A DNA stretch of 64,000 bases from Drosophila pseudoobscura. Its lineage: Eukaryota; Arthropoda; Insecta; Diptera; Drosophilidae. The stretch covers positions 13,082,001-13,146,000 of the forward strand of contig NC_046679.1 in the NCBI RefSeq assembly GCF_009870125.1, written 5' to 3'. Position numbers and translations under genes: made by a program. Positions 1 through 14,284 of the stretch are shown in pieces (position 1 is the stretch's first letter; each line of letters begins with the position of its first letter). The notes beneath the pieces are model-generated. The model saw only the letters and a list, made by a program, of their open reading frames with translations, did no database searches and was not told the DNA's origin.

Positions 1-440
1 CAATTGCTAAAATAATCAAAAGTCATCTGAAATAAATTAAACGCCCATGCCGCAGGCCGGAATGCCCTGCAGGCCATACCAGATATCCGGGATAACCATA
101 GCGAACGAAGCGAGATGGCCAGAACACTTAATGAGGCACGAAAAACAATTTGACAAAAGCTGCGGGCGCTAGCCGAGGAAAATTACCATAAAGAATGCAT
201 GAAATTTGCAATTAATAGAGCAGACAGTGGGGGAAAACGAACGGGGAGGGAGAACTGTTCCGACTGCTGAATGGTGTAATTAATTGAAGTGCAAATAAAC
301 AAGGCAACGAAACAGAAGTAACCGGAAATGGCCGCCCCATTTGTGGCTGCTTTGGCCGAGCACTGTTTAGACTGGATTCTAGTTGTGGTCCATTTCAATG
401 GAACAACGCGTGTGTGTCTGCCAGTCACTGGCTCCTGTCC

Positions 441-475
441 CAGTCAGTCAGTCAGTCAATCAGTCAGTCAGTCAG
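441..475. repeat. (CAGT)n tetranucleotide microsatellite
   Basis: A run of CAGT units, interrupted once by CAAT, is read directly from the sequence. It makes the overlapping short open frames repetitive, and they are not treated as genes. Confidence 0.9.
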
Positions 476-1383
476 GTCCTTTCTCCCGAGCTCACATTCA
501 CACATACAATATTTGAATAATGAAATTACCTGGCATGCTTTCAGCGTTGACTCTCGCTTCAGTTTTGTCTGTTTGTGGCGGGCTTTTTTCTTGTTTTTTT
601 TCCTCCGAATGGCATAAAAAGAACAAAGCACAAAACAAACTACCAATACACACTCACACACATACAGATATGGACGATACCAAAGGCCGCATCCGCACCA
701 GTCCCCTTCTCGATTGCGGCTTTGCTTTGTGCCCACGAACGTCAATGGCTTTGTGTTTATGTTAGTGTATTTGAGTAGAAGAGTGGGTTTTGTGGGTGTA
801 TGTGAGTTTGCGGAATTTTCAACAATTTAATTTTTCAATAGAAAACGGAACAAAGGGCGGCCTGCCCGGAAAAGCGAACTGCAAACTAATTTCCATGGAT
901 TTACATCGACACAATCGACAACAATATTATATTTGCTATCAATAACAATATTCTAAAAGACTTATATCATATCGCCACCAAAAACACAACCTATTTCTCT
1001 AAAATAAACTGCTCTAAACAGAGCTAAATCTAGGCCCGTTCTTAATCCGATCCTTATCTGAGGTAACATGGGTCTAACAAATGGCTAACGAAGTCTTAAT
1101 CGATACCCATTTGAAATGCTTGCATGTGTAGAAAGTTTAGGACTAACAATGAAGATGGCTATGATTATGAGAAGGGTGCCCGTGCCTGCGGTCCCGCCCC
1201 CTCACAAAAGCATAAATGATGCCAATAATGTTGTGTGGACCTTCCATGGCCATATCGCCCTGACATTGTTATGACTAACCGCACAGAACACACAGCCGCT
1301 GGCGATTCTTCAACATGAGACGATTCTGCCCCTGTTCTAATAAATTCGATTAGATTTACCCACACAAAATACACCCGCCATTC

Positions 1384-1389
<6 letters not shown>

Positions 1390-1414
<25 letters not shown>
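1390..1414. repeat. (CA)n dinucleotide microsatellite
   Basis: About twelve uninterrupted CA units, flanked by CCCA. This is simple repeat DNA of the kind common in Drosophila intergenic regions. Confidence 0.9.
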
Positions 1415-4400
1415 CCACTCGAGTTGAATTATTGATTCGTCCTTCGGTTCGCATAACTTCATTAATAATTCCTCAATGGCATTTAAAAAACGAGGAAAAG
1501 AGCGAAAGGGAAGCCTGCAACAATGGAGTAACGAGAGTCGCGGATAGCCGTGAGAATGAGAATGAAAATTTACAGGCTTTAAGTCTGGTTAAATGCCATC
1601 AAGAGCCACGTCCGTACGTGGCATTTTGTATATGGGTTGCTCTCTTTCAATGAATTTCCAAAGAACTCATTTAACGTCGTAAAAAATCGAAAAAATACTT
1701 ATTGCGGCTGTGCAAAATTAAAGAAAAACAAAAAATAAGAAAAATCCAGAGTCCCATACGACCCACACACACACACAACGAAGGGCTTAAAAAAAGAAAC
1801 CGCAAGTCTGAATAAAATGGCCGCCCCGGAAACGGAAAAGGAAATCACTCGCATTTAAATTTGTCGGGGTGGCAAGAAGTGGCGTCGGAAAGGAAAAGAA
1901 AAAACGCAGTTGCGTTACCAGTAAGCAAATTAGCTTTGAGAGTCCCAAAGAAGAGGCGGAGCAGCGGCGAGGGAGGTCCCTAACTGCCAATTGGCATGAA
2001 AATTCATGCAAAATCAAAGCAAATTAAAGTGAGAACGCCGAAACGAACGTCACGAAGTCAGCGAAGCGAGACGAAGGAGGGGCGTTTCGCATAAAAAGAA
2101 AATCCAGGAAACTAGAAGCATGTCGCACACACCCAGCCGGAGAAGGACGGGGAATACGACTGGAAAAGGGAGATCACAGTCGGCTGCGGCTCCTGCCCCA
2201 CAATTTATAACGTAAAACACATAAATTTCGAATTTGTCACAAGAAATGTTTGCTGTTAGCCGCTTTAACGGTATTTTGGTGCAGGCAAATGAAAATAAAT
2301 CACCGCACCCGCAAGGAGTGGGAGAGAAAGTCAGCTGCGACCAACGCGGCGTATGAGTAATGTTGAACTTGAACTTCTTGGCGATTGGCGGCACAATTTT
2401 GGCCAAGTTTATCTGCCCGGATACCGGAGTGTATCGAAATGTATTAAAACATATTGATATTAAACTGGCAAAGAAAACACCAGCAATCGGATTAGGTATT
2501 CAGTCAAACAACATTTAACCAATCGCTTGCTGGCGTTGGACTAATTAAGTGATTAAGTCCAATGAGGCTTGCACACTAAATGCGTAATATTCCTTGAAAT
2601 AAACTTGTTACATATGGCTATCGGTCCTTTGTACGAAGCCCAAAAGAGGGATCAAAATTAATTAAAAACAGATTATTTAATAAAGAACATAACGGAGCTT
2701 ATACAAGCATTATTAGAATAATAAAATGTATTATTCTATATACGAGTTTGCATACACGGACATTAATCAAGAGTTGTGTTGTATTTTTAAATCAACCAGG
2801 AGCACTTGGAGAATTCAGATTGCAAAGGATGGGTTCAGTTACGTACATTTCACGTACGTGGGATATACGAGTGTCCCAGCCCCAGCAGGTGGCCAGGTGG
2901 TCGGACTCTAGTTTAAATTGCTTTTGGCAAACTTTTTCTATTTTATTAAATTTAGTATGCTTGTCAGTATGTTTAGTCAGTTACGAAACGATTTTCTTAA
3001 CTGAAGGATGTTGAGGAAAGCTGGAAAAGTGTGGGTGGCTGTGTCCTGGTCTACAGATAAGTACCAGCTGCAGTCCACAATGGGATATTCAGCTTCAACT
3101 TTATACAATATATACTCGTATGTTCTGCTGCCTTCTCCAATTCCGCATGGAATGAAGCTGCATTTGCAATTTGCCACACGTGGCATTCTTTGTACAGTTA
3201 CCCAGATACACACTCGTACACACTGCCCTACCTGGTTTTGGGCCATGGGCCAGAGATGGTAATCGTTTGACGGGCAATGTAATTAAAATGCCATTTGCTA
3301 TGGCAATGCCCGGAAATACATTCAATTATCGGTGGCAGAGTCCGTGAATGGCATTTATGTTGCGTTCAAATTGAAATTCGATTAAATCTCTCAAATATTT
3401 AATTAAATTCATTTGTTCTGCTTCAGGCCGAAACATTTTGACGAGTGTATAATGAAATTTTCCAGCCACAGCTCTCAATTCGGAATGAGTGGGAGAGTCC
3501 AGAAACCAGCTCTGCTGTGCATATATATACGAGCATATATTCAATCAATTCATCCACTTTAAAGTTGAAAGAGTTGCCAGTGCTTAAATTAAATATACGC
3601 CATGTTCGACGGCAAGAACGGCAGAACAATGCAAAATGGCGTAAAATTGCACCCAAAATAAACAAAGAAAAGGGAAAATATACAAAATAAGCACTTTTAA
3701 CTTTGATGTTTGATATCGGAGCAATTTGCAAACTCAAACGAGCTCAAAACCCTGCGTATTATTCCACCGCTGATGAACCAACCAAGAGGAGCAGCCAAAA
3801 AGGAGCAACAATGTGTAATATACAATATATAATACAGCAGCGTTCCATTTATTGACTTTTTCTTGAACAACTTTGTTGCTTTATGTGTATTCTGCTGCCA
3901 TAAAGCGCAGGGTAGGGCAGGGCAGGGTAGAGCAGAGCAGGCCGCCGCCAGCCAACAGCCGGCTGAAGGCTGAAATTTATGAAATTTTTAGGGACTCACG
4001 CAGTCCAGACCAAGGACCAATAAATCATTTAATGTGATCCCAGGGCACAGTCCCAGGACACAGCCCTCGAGCAGGTGATGCGCACGGCCCACCTGATGTT
4101 CGTTTTTAACGGTTTCCGGCTGGCCCGAAAAATGTCGGAAATTTCCGGTGCCCAATGCATCGATGATGATGTTCTCGATGCTGCCGATGATGACGATATT
4201 TATGGGTTTATCAAAGTAAAATGTATGGGACTTTCGCTCGACTTTCTCCTTAAATTATTCAATTAGCAGTTGACGATAAGCGGGAGAGGGACCGGGAGCC
4301 AGGAACTGTTGGCTCCGCTTCATTTCCCTAGTCAATCAATAAGCCGGGAGCATCTGCTTATCGGGCCGAGGCAGGCGGGGTCACTAAAGCGTGACCTTCA

Positions 4401-7400
4401 AACATCCTTTCACACATTTTCCCTCCATTTACGCTCGGCTTTTTCCTTTTTTAAATGCCTCACATTAAGTATAAAAAAATGTAATAGGTTTCCTTTATGG
4501 GTCGCACGCTTGGACGCTGCGCCGCTCAGGTCTGGCTCTGCCCCTGCCACACAGAGAGACAGCAATAGCTCCCAAAAAGAGGGGTCGCAGGATGCGATGG
4601 GGGTGGGTCCCGACGGTTGATACAAATTTTTAGCATTTTATGACAAAAAGCATCCCAGCCAGCGGCAGTGCCGCAGCAAGAGCCAGCCAGCATTTGAATC
4701 GATAAGCAGTTTGAAGCCTTTCAGATTTCAATTGTTTCGCCCTCCTTTATTGTTCCTGGCAAATTTTTTATGATAACCAAATCCATTTCAATGCCATCAA
4801 AAATGAATGAAATGGTTTAAGAGCGGAGAATATGGCAAATGCCATGCATTGGAGCTCATAAATGGATAAAAAAGGCAGGAAATGCTGGGAGCGAGAGTGG
4901 GGCAGGGAACGCAATGATTAGAAATGCAAATGCATCCAGTCCCAAAGCAGACATAAAATGGCCAACTAAGAGCAGAAAACCAAACTTGGCCCTCCACTCC
5001 TTCCACTCCTTCCACGCCTCCTTTCTCCCCCCTCCCTTTAATGTAAACTTTCTGTGCATATTTGGTTATTTTCATGACTTTTAAGTGGGCAGAGGGACAA
5101 CAAGCCGAAACGTCGCCAAGTGCCCGGACCTCGGCTCAACTAATTTATTAATGCACAAATGCCGCTGCCAACTTTTGAATTTTAATTATTTGGCCATGTA
5201 GCGGAGGCCGGAAACGCGTCAAAGCCAAGGGAAACACGTCGAAGGGCGGAGCAGAGGACCCGGAAGTAATGCAAGAGAACAAATAAAACGCCCGAGGGGA
5301 CATTCCGGATCAAGATGGTGAAATTCAGAGGCCCTGAAGCAACGAGGCCCTGCGTTATATCTAAAAAAGGGAAATAAGAAATTATTTTAATTAAAAATTC
5401 CTGATTAAATCTATTGTGATTCTAAACAGACCCATAACTATTTCGAAGAGGATTGTATGAGTAACGAGTAATGGAATGAATCGTTTCTTGCTAAAACTAT
5501 GGTATTTTCTTTAGTCATTATGAGTAGATTTTTCTAGAACCCTAAACACAAATATCCTTTGCCAAAGCAGATATATTTTTACCGATTTTGTACATTCCTT
5601 TTTCAAACAAAAATTAAAAAAGTGTAAACCCCAGAGGAAAATCGAAGCCATCGTGCCATTTCTGTGACCATTCAATATTATTTGCCATTTGGGACTTCAT
5701 TATCAGAGGCAAGCTCAAGACCGAAATACCTTCACAATCAAGTTTCCAGTGAAATCGTCTAATTAAAAGGCATACTGGCTCCTTGAGTCAGCGATTTAAA
5801 GAGCAAGGAAAAGCGAGAGAAAAAGTAAGAGGGTCAAAGGAGGAGATCTCTTTGCCTAATCCTCAGCTACTTATGGGCCGGCTTCAACGTCTTTGGGTTC
5901 GCTTTTGCCGGTTTTTAGAGCTTTGTGCTCCCTCAACACGGTTTTATGGCCCAAGGCTCTTGAAATTAGCGCGTCGGACAGCCAAGGCCGAGATCCCCAC
6001 CCACTCTCGGGCCGAGCTGTCGTATTGATTTTTTGTCACTTTTTTTTTGGACAAAACTCTGTCAGAAAGTCCTGTCCTGGCCTGCCATCATAATTGAGGG
6101 CACAATCTTAGACGTGCGGCGTTAATTAATTTTTATTGCCTTTAAAGAAAATATATTTTATACCGCTTTCCGCCGGCAGTTGAATTTATGCGCTTTTTCC
6201 GACAGCGCCTGGCCTTAAAGGAAATGAAATTCATTTGAAAACAAGTCCGTGTCCAACTTTCAGCAAACTCCGGATTTATTTCCCGTTCAACACTCAACTC
6301 TTGTCGCCGTTGGAAAATTTGCCTGACTAAAACAGTGGCAATGGGAAATTGGATTGTGTTCATATCCCTGGGATTTTGGCGACGTGTCAAGGACGAGTTA
6401 AATTTGTTGAAAATTCCAACTGCCATGCGAAACCTTAAAACTCGAGGACAAGTTTTTCATTCAACTTTGTTGTTAGATTAAAAGCATTTCCCGACAAAAT
6501 GGGAAAGTTCTCTCTTTCCGTCTATTCCGCATTTGTGTGTGTGTGTGTCTTTGCGTGTGTGTGTGTATCTGTGTGGGCCTATGAGGGCGTGTGGCGCAAA
6601 GAGCCAGAAAGTCGCATTGGCTGACTAACAAAATGGAAGTGGTGACTAGATGAAACAAACCACTGCCGCCGGCAATAAAAATCTATTACATTTTGTCAGA
6701 CACAACTTTGATTTTACGAACTGTCAAACTACACAGAAATATTTGAGCACAGACATGCCCACAGACACAGGACACAGACTCCCTCCACTCCTGTTTTTCT
6801 ATTCCTTTGGCTGCTTGAAAGTTTTCTGTCAAGCACAAAACTTATGCAATGGTTTTATGATGCCACAGCAAAGAACTTGTGAGGATCCGCAGCTCCTTCA
6901 AGTATGGCATATATGTATATACATATGTAATGTAATAAACATTAGCCACTCCCCACGTGACTCTGTTTTGCTCCGACTTCCTGCCTTGGGGCAACATCAA
7001 AGGGAAATATTTTCATCATAAAATCTCCACGTTGCATATTTTATCGTCAAATAACACTAAACGTAAAGCATTCCCCATATCTATCTTTTTTATGATAAGT
7101 TTTTTACTGCACAAATTGGAATAAATTTTCCTGAAATTGCACACAAATAGTAAAAGCAAATACACTGTAAAAAGCACGTTAAACAGCTAATTTGGAAAGG
7201 TTATATTTCGTCATTCATGGCAGAATTAAATTCGATGTCAGTCCAAACAGCAATACAGCGGCAAAATTGTGGGAAATAAATGAATGAAAACTCAAACAAA
7301 AAATAAAAAAAAAAGGTTCGCGGGAAAAAATGTGAAAAACTTTGACGTTGGGGGAGCAATTTGTAGACCATTTGCTGGGATCATGGATACAAAAAAAAAA

Positions 7401-10400
7401 AACATAAAACTTTTTAATTTCTTCATGATGCTGGAAAAAACAGAATTATCATTCAGCGCTGAGGTGCTGCCCATAATGCTGAAGGAGATGGAGAAGGAGG
7501 CTTGGGGCCAATCGCTCACTTGTGTGCGATTGCACTGCCATCATGTGCAGGGAGCGGAAAATCACATGAAAATGCCAGCTTGAGGCCCCCCAATGGGAAA
7601 ACTTTGCACAGCATTTATGAGAAAATTTTGAGTTAATTAGTTTGATTTCATGCTCCAAGTGTCAGGCATCCAACTACGGATTGCCAATGCCGTTTGCCAA
7701 CTCATTAAAACTTGCCCCAAGTCCCCCAACCCCCTCCCCCCCAGCTCTGAGGGCCCTGTGAATGGTAAACGATTGCTGTCGAAACAACAAAAAAATGCCA
7801 CAGCATTCCTATGAGGTGGTCTCCGCTGTCCTCTGGGCTCATTATATATAGAAATCGATTGTGAGTTGAATTATATGCAAATGGCTTGACAAGGTCAGCT
7901 GCTGGGCCGAAAGCTTCAATCAATTAGTGCCGCCTTGCTTTAAGCTTAATAAACTGTGAAATTTTAATTAAAAGCAACGAAACTTTGCCTGATTTATGAT
8001 AAGTTGAGGCAAAGAAAATTATAAGATAAAAGGATTTAATTTAAAGTTTTTGCCAATTGGTAATTCCACTTCTTTGTTCTGTGCTGGCTGGATTAGACTC
8101 CAGATTAAATATTAAGCACTAAAGAAATATACAATTATTCCCCAAACAAGCGAATACGGGCTTTAAGTGTATAATACAGTCTGTGGATAGGTACTACCGC
8201 CAGTGATGGACATTTCATTTGGAGCTGACAAAACCCAAACAACGTTTTTCCCAATTAGCATCACTCGCAATTTCACACTTCCCTCTGACGACAGGACATG
8301 CCTCGAACAACACGAACAACTGAATCAGAAAGAAAACTACATGACAGCCATGTAAATGCGATATGTAACATGTAATTTCATTCGGGGGCTGACAATGGAA
8401 CTGAAAATGGGATGGCGAATCATCACAATGATAATGATGATGATGATGATGGTGGCGAAGCTGTGGACAAGGATGAGTTGTGGATGACGCGGCCCAATGA
8501 GGAGGCTGCTGATGCTCATGTCAATGTCAATGCGCGGGTACACGGCGGTACCAACATGTCTCTCTGATTAGTGCGGCTCAGGCGGCAGCAACAATCAATA
8601 TTAATGCATGTCAGCATTCTGAAATGTTTCTGGGCGTGTCAAAAGCAAGGACATGGCCATAATTATGAACCCATCAACGCAATAGTTGGCTTTTGCTGGC
8701 TCTTCTAATATTTCTCGCTATTCTATTGACAGAGCTTCGCCGACAAAAAAGAGAAGGTGGAACAGACCAACCCCTCCATCATCAGCATCAAATTGTCGCC
8801 TGGGAACAATTTGTGGAAAACTTGGCTGGCATCCTTGGGTCTCGGGTCTCCCAGAGCACCGTTCCCCCGAGCTGACAATAAATATTTTTGCTTTGCTGTC
8901 AGAATGAAAATCAATACGCACAGGAAGTGCTTACATATTTGGAGACCAGCATACATACACACAGATACAGATACAGATGTATACCAATCTGTAGTTTACA
9001 TTCAGAAGTTTTCATTCCGAATTTCCAGGACAATTTCCAGATATTGTGACCACTAAAATGCACACAGCCTCAAACAAGTTATGCATAAATGAAATGAATT
9101 TCAGTGACGTCATCGTCATCACACACACACACAATGAAACAATGAAAGGAAAGCCTCAAATCGCATTTCAAATTTGTGCCAAGGCATTTCGAGTGAAAAT
9201 GTGTCCAGGGCCACAAATTGTGGCCAGTCATCAGAGAAGAGCAGGCCGAGAGGCGGCAGAATTAAGTGCTGACAATAAACAATCCCATGAATATTAAGTA
9301 CACCGTAATTGAGAAGATTTAAGATGTACAGAAGCATCTACATAAGTATTATTTCTAATTGGGAGATTATAAACAAACAGAAAAATAAAAAACAATTTAA
9401 GAACATCTATAATACTCGAAATACCTTTATAGAATGATTAGAAGCATAAAGCAATTGCTTTGGAAAAAAAGTTTTTAATTAAATTTACAAAATAAATCAG
9501 CTTGAAAAATAATCTTTAAGGATGCAGTTGTAAAGATTAAAATTGTATAGTTCAAAAACTTGTACTACACTGTAAATTTCCCTTAGTTTCGGTGTAACTA
9601 AAAAGTTTGCCTTTTTGTGCAATTCTGGGAAAATTCACTGTAGAGTTGGCAAAATCCAGAGAGAGGAAAACAAACTTGTTTATAACAAAAGAAGTCACAA
9701 AACAAGCGAAAAATAAATAAAGACAAGAGTTCAGAAATAAATTTCAACAAAAATAAAACTTTAAAATAATGAAAACACTTTCATTGAACGAATCCAGAAA
9801 ATATGAGGAATTGAATGGCCTTAAAGATTACCATTTTCTGTGACGTTTCCATGGAGTAGCAAAAATCCGATTTTGGGGAAATCTCACCTAAGCACTGTCC
9901 CACCCGGATGCCCTTTGCCTTGAGAGACCCAACTCAATTTTCAATACGATAGAATGAAATTGGGGAAAATGGAAGGACGCTTGAAAGTGGAGGAGGTACG
10001 AGGACGAACAAAAGGCAAAAGTAATTTCAGCAGCACTAAATCTGTGGCATATTACACAACATACAGACCACACAGGAATGGTTTGGAATGGCCAGAGCTG
10101 TGAAGAGAAATCTGATCCACTTAGTTGCCAAGAAAAAGCAATAAATTCTTATGAAAACAGTTGAGGAGCTGCGACACGTCCCTGTGCAAAATGAATTGAA
10201 CTTTTGGTCAACGTGGAAATTGCACTAATATTTGGGCCTGCCATTACAGAGGGCCGCCGGTGGAGCAGTGGGCCGGCAGATGAGCCTCGGGGTCAGGCCA
10301 GAACAAACAAGTTCCTATGCCTTTTTGGATATTTATGAGTGTGAGTGGGGTGGGGGGAGGAGAAAACTTCACAAAGGCGAAACGAACCCAAAATCAAATA

Positions 10401-13400
10401 AACCCATGCGATAGGCTCTGAATGAAAATAAAGTGCGAACAGTGCTGTGTGTTGGCGGAGCGCAACTCCCACAAGGACACTTGGACAACACTAAGAACAT
10501 AAATTTTGGGCCAAATTTTCGGCTGCTGCTGGAAAGCTTTAAGAACAGAACAGAACAGAACAGAACCGAACAGATTGAGGCTGGCCAGATGCTCGAGCAG
10601 ACATTTCCTTTGGCAAGGACATGGCCTGGCAGTAATTGAAATTCAGTGTTGTGTCACGACACAAAACTTAAACAAAACAGGAAAGCAGGAAAGCGGGCCA
10701 CGGGGAAAACATTAGATTACCTCTCGGGCCCGGGTTACATCAAAGTTTTCAAACCACTGACTGTTGCTTTTCCCGTGTGTGCCGGTGTGTGTTCGAGTGC
10801 TTTGCACGGGCTTTAGAAACCTTTTGTTGATGCAATAAAATGGTGAAAGCCAAAGCCAGAACAGTAAGTCGACATGCAAAAAGGATACATGTTGTAAAAA
10901 GCGCATAAACTTGGCCGAAAGTGTCAAACAAAGAGCAAAGGCTCACCGATGGCAGGGGGAAGGTGAAAGGGAGGGGAATGGTGCCAGAGGCAAGGCCAGA
11001 GGCTGCGGGGGTGAGGCCAAACAAAAGGTAGGCTAAATTGAAGCCGACTTGATGGGCTGTAAATGGCAAACTTTTCTTTTCGCTCTCCCGCCACCACCCC
11101 CTTTTCAGGTGCTAAAACTTTATCAGCACATGCGTGTGCTCCAAGAGTGTGTGTGTGAATGAAAGTGAGATAGCGAGAAGGAAGCGTGCTGAAGTATCCA
11201 TCTATTGTACGAGTAGTAGTCCTCAATGCTGTGCCTTATCTTTGCATTTGAATTAGTCTTCTGCACATAAACAAACGAAATTGAATTTTCCCACAACATT
11301 TTTGTGGGAAGAGCAAACAGTTTTTTGGCGTGGAGGTGCTAGAGCCAAGAGGTGGCTTTTCTAAGAACTTTTCCCATATATTTAGGAGCCCAAATGGCAT
11401 GGGCGTTCCTGGAATATTAACGATACAAGGTAGCTATGTCTATTTTTACACAGAAAAAAAATGAAAGGCGTTTTAAGTACATATTTTTTATAGAATAGTT
11501 TTTCAGCAATGGAACTATTTTTAGATACGAGGCATCTCATCTGTACACTCCTAATGGCCTCAGAGAGGGATATGATTTATGTAGGTTATCCTGTTTTTCG
11601 TAAGCAAAGTTCTACTTAAAGTCTGGCATCTTGGATGACTGAGAGTCCTTACAAGTTTTGCAACTATTTGGCCTTCAAATTGCTCGTTCTGGCATTAAAG
11701 TTGGCAAAGGTTCCTCGTCCACTCATCGTCTTCTCCGCCGCCGTCCTGCCACAGGACCGCGTCTTCCTAATGAAAGCCAGCCAGAAACTAAAAAACTGTC
11801 GTTATTTCTTTCAATTTCTTGGCATCCAAGAAAGTTCCTTGAACGCTTCACCGGGCCCAAGCCTTTAAGGCCATCCACAGCGAAAGTTTTGGCAAATGTT
11901 GTTGGCTTCTTGTTGAGGGGCGGAACGTGTTTTTCGGGCATGTAAATACGAGAGGTTCTGAACAGAAAGAATGTCTATGAGGATGCGTGTCCTGTTTTGG
12001 CAGCAACTTGTGTGTGCCTGCAGGACATTTCATTTCAGCCCGCTTTAGAGGCAAACACTTGACTAGGCAAAAATGCTGATTTTATTTTGTGTGCCACATT
12101 GTCACATGGTAATCGGGGCGATATAGGCGATAATATGGGACAACCCCCCACAAGCACGCACTGAGAAAATAGAGCCAAGAGCCCTTGTAAGCAGACCTGA
12201 AGAAAAGCCCATACAAATCGGGAGAACACTACCCTACAAGATCCTTGGGTGGGCTTCTATGCAAATGTAATTGTGGAATACACAACTCTGCCATGCCAGG
12301 AATCCCTAGAGCATTAGGTCTCCCTCTAATCGTTTGATTCTTAAGCATTCAGTGCATTCAGTAAAAGCCTTAAAGTCTGAGAGTCTTAAGTATTAACTGG
12401 TAAGTCTTCGCCTTCGCCCGTGATTGTCGCCTAAGCCTTGAGTCAGAAGTCTCAAGTCTTTTGTTAATCAAATTGTTTGTTGCACAGTACGGAAGTTGTT
12501 ATGCCCCGTTGCTGCGTTGCCTGGCAGCATTCCTTGGGGGGTATGCCCATCCGGTGAGTTCCATTTGCATGTGGGGAGGTGAATCCCCAGTGACCCACTT
12601 TTGGAAAGCGCGCCGAGTGGCGCCGAAAACTGCGCTGCGCTAAATTAAAACCGTCAACACCTGCCACCGCCTGAATTAAGTTGACCAGAGATATCAGAGA
12701 TACAGATGCAGGATCTGCAACTGACATTCGTTTTGGGCATGAGCTCTCGTCATTGGATATGGTCGTTTATAATGCAATTTAAGTTTCTATTGGAAAGCTG
12801 GCGAATGAGAGTGCAAGTGATAGTGATAGTCAGGGGTGAAAGTGCTCTGAGTCTGTGTTTGTGTGTAAGCATTTAATTAAACAAATTGCCAGCAGCAGCG
12901 CTGACAAGTTTAGCAAACATGGAAAAGGAAACATGACAGGGACAGGGACAGGATCAACTTTACGACAGAGTCAGAAGTCAAATGCCACAGCTGACGGCGT
13001 TGATGGGGCAAACACACAGGCAAAGGAAACATGCCACCGCATGGAGGAGTCTCTGTCAGACACTTTCAACACTTGCATGGTAATTACTTTTCACACATGC
13101 CTGCTTTCGGCCAGACAATCAAAAACTTTTGCACCACCACCACCAGAAAAAAACATTTAACACGAAAATAATAATTTCGAAAAGTTTTTCGAAAACATTC
13201 CTCCAATCTGCAGTCTGCAGTCCAGTCGCCAGTCCCCAGTAGCCTGTCCAGCGGCGGTTGTTCCTGGGTGTTGATTGAATTCAACCCAAAAACTTTGTTC
13301 TCCGAAATTGAATGAGGCATGTGGCAGGAATACTCTGCTTTTAAATTTTATAGAAAAGGCGTTTGCCAGGCGTTACAGGCCAGTGCAAACTTTTCGATTG

Positions 13401-13666
13401 CATAACTGCCGAGAGCAACAAGCCCCGTCAGGGGCATGCGAATGCTGAACAGCAATCATGAATATGCATGCGATGATGATGAAGATGCTCGCTTATGTAC
13501 GTGTATCTATGTGTATAGGCAGGCAGCCAGTTTTCCCAGTGTGTGTGTACATTCTGTGTGTGTTTTACAACAACTCTTTCCCCAGTCACAAGATGGTGCC
13601 ACTGAAGAGGGTTGCACCTCATTCAAGACTTCAGCTTACGCGTGTACTTATACATATATCTATCTT

Positions 13667-13670
<4 letters not shown>

Positions 13671-13709
<39 letters not shown>

Positions 13710-13710
13710 G
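13671..13710. repeat. (TG)n dinucleotide microsatellite
   Basis: Seventeen perfect TG units followed by CGTGTG. It is the longest dinucleotide tract in the left part of the window and is likely to be length-polymorphic. Confidence 0.9.
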
Positions 13711-14121
13711 GGAGAGGAAAAAAGAAAAGCAGAAGTGGAAACGGATGCGGACGGAGGATGGTGAAACAGGTTGGTATTTAAAGTGCTAAACGCCTTGGGG
13801 AAAACAGGTAGGGTACGAGGCAGAGGCAGAGGCAGAGGACGAGGACGAGGAGAGTGAAAAGCAAACACTTCCACATCAGGCAACAGCTCACGGGTTTTTC
13901 CCTGCTGTACACATGTGTCGTCGGGTCTTATCCCCCATGGATTATCCTTGTCATTTAGTAAATTTCAAAGGCAGGCAGTTTGATCATTCCAGGCCACGTA
14001 CTCCCCAGTGCTAATCCCAAAAGTTTCTGTTACGAAAACGTTGATATGATCGATTGGTCCCAGCAAATGTACAATTTCACAGTTCAATGGGTGTGCCCAA
14101 TCGATGGCCGCAAAGGTAACT

Positions 14122-14128
14122 TATAAAA
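14122..14128 (+). promoter_or_regulatory. TATA box before a short signal-peptide ORF
   Basis: A perfect TATAAAA lies 58 bp before the ATG at 14186. With initiation about 30 bp downstream, near the T-rich stretch at 14147-14158, the 5' leader would be about 30-40 nt. That spacing is normal for small, highly expressed secreted-peptide genes of flies. Transcription itself is inferred. Confidence 0.45.
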
Positions 14129-14185
14129 CGCCTTTCGAAAGATAGTTTTTTCATTTTACCGCAAAAAGTAAACCAAATATTTGCC

Positions 14186-14284
14186 ATGCATTTATTACTA
14201 GTACTTCCGCTAATATACTTTGTAGCGAGCACAGTGGAGCCGCGTGTAGCATTATTGGAATCAACGGATTGGGATCATCCATAA
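14186..14284 (+). CDS. Candidate 32-residue secreted peptide
   Basis: The ORF runs from ATG at 14186 to TAA at 14282-14284 and encodes 32 residues. The first 15 form a near-ideal signal peptide (MHLLLVLPLIYFVAS), followed by a short acidic tail ending STDWDHP. A TATAAAA box lies 58 bp upstream. The triplet before the ATG (GCC) is acceptable for initiation, and an ATTAAA polyadenylation-type hexamer follows at about 14334. Small TATA-driven single-exon genes with a signal peptide and a very short mature part are typical of Drosophila seminal-fluid or antimicrobial-type peptides. I recognise no family, and with no cysteines a disulfide-stabilised peptide is excluded. The ORF is short enough to be chance. 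The conjunction of TATA box, leader and signal sequence is the only support. Confidence 0.4.
   Translation: MHLLLVLPLIYFVASTVEPRVALLESTDWDHP

Larger units (their letters stand above)
1..14121. other. Long non-coding stretch left of the first gene candidate
   Basis: I see no convincing protein-coding gene in these 14 kb. The open frames here are short, lack splice-consistent extension, and are mostly translations of simple repeats or AT-rich DNA. The stretch is typical Drosophila intergenic or large-intron DNA with poly-A/T runs, (CA)n and (AGTC)n tracts. It could be a regulatory domain or a 5' intron of the downstream receptor gene. The sequence alone does not decide between these. Confidence 0.6.
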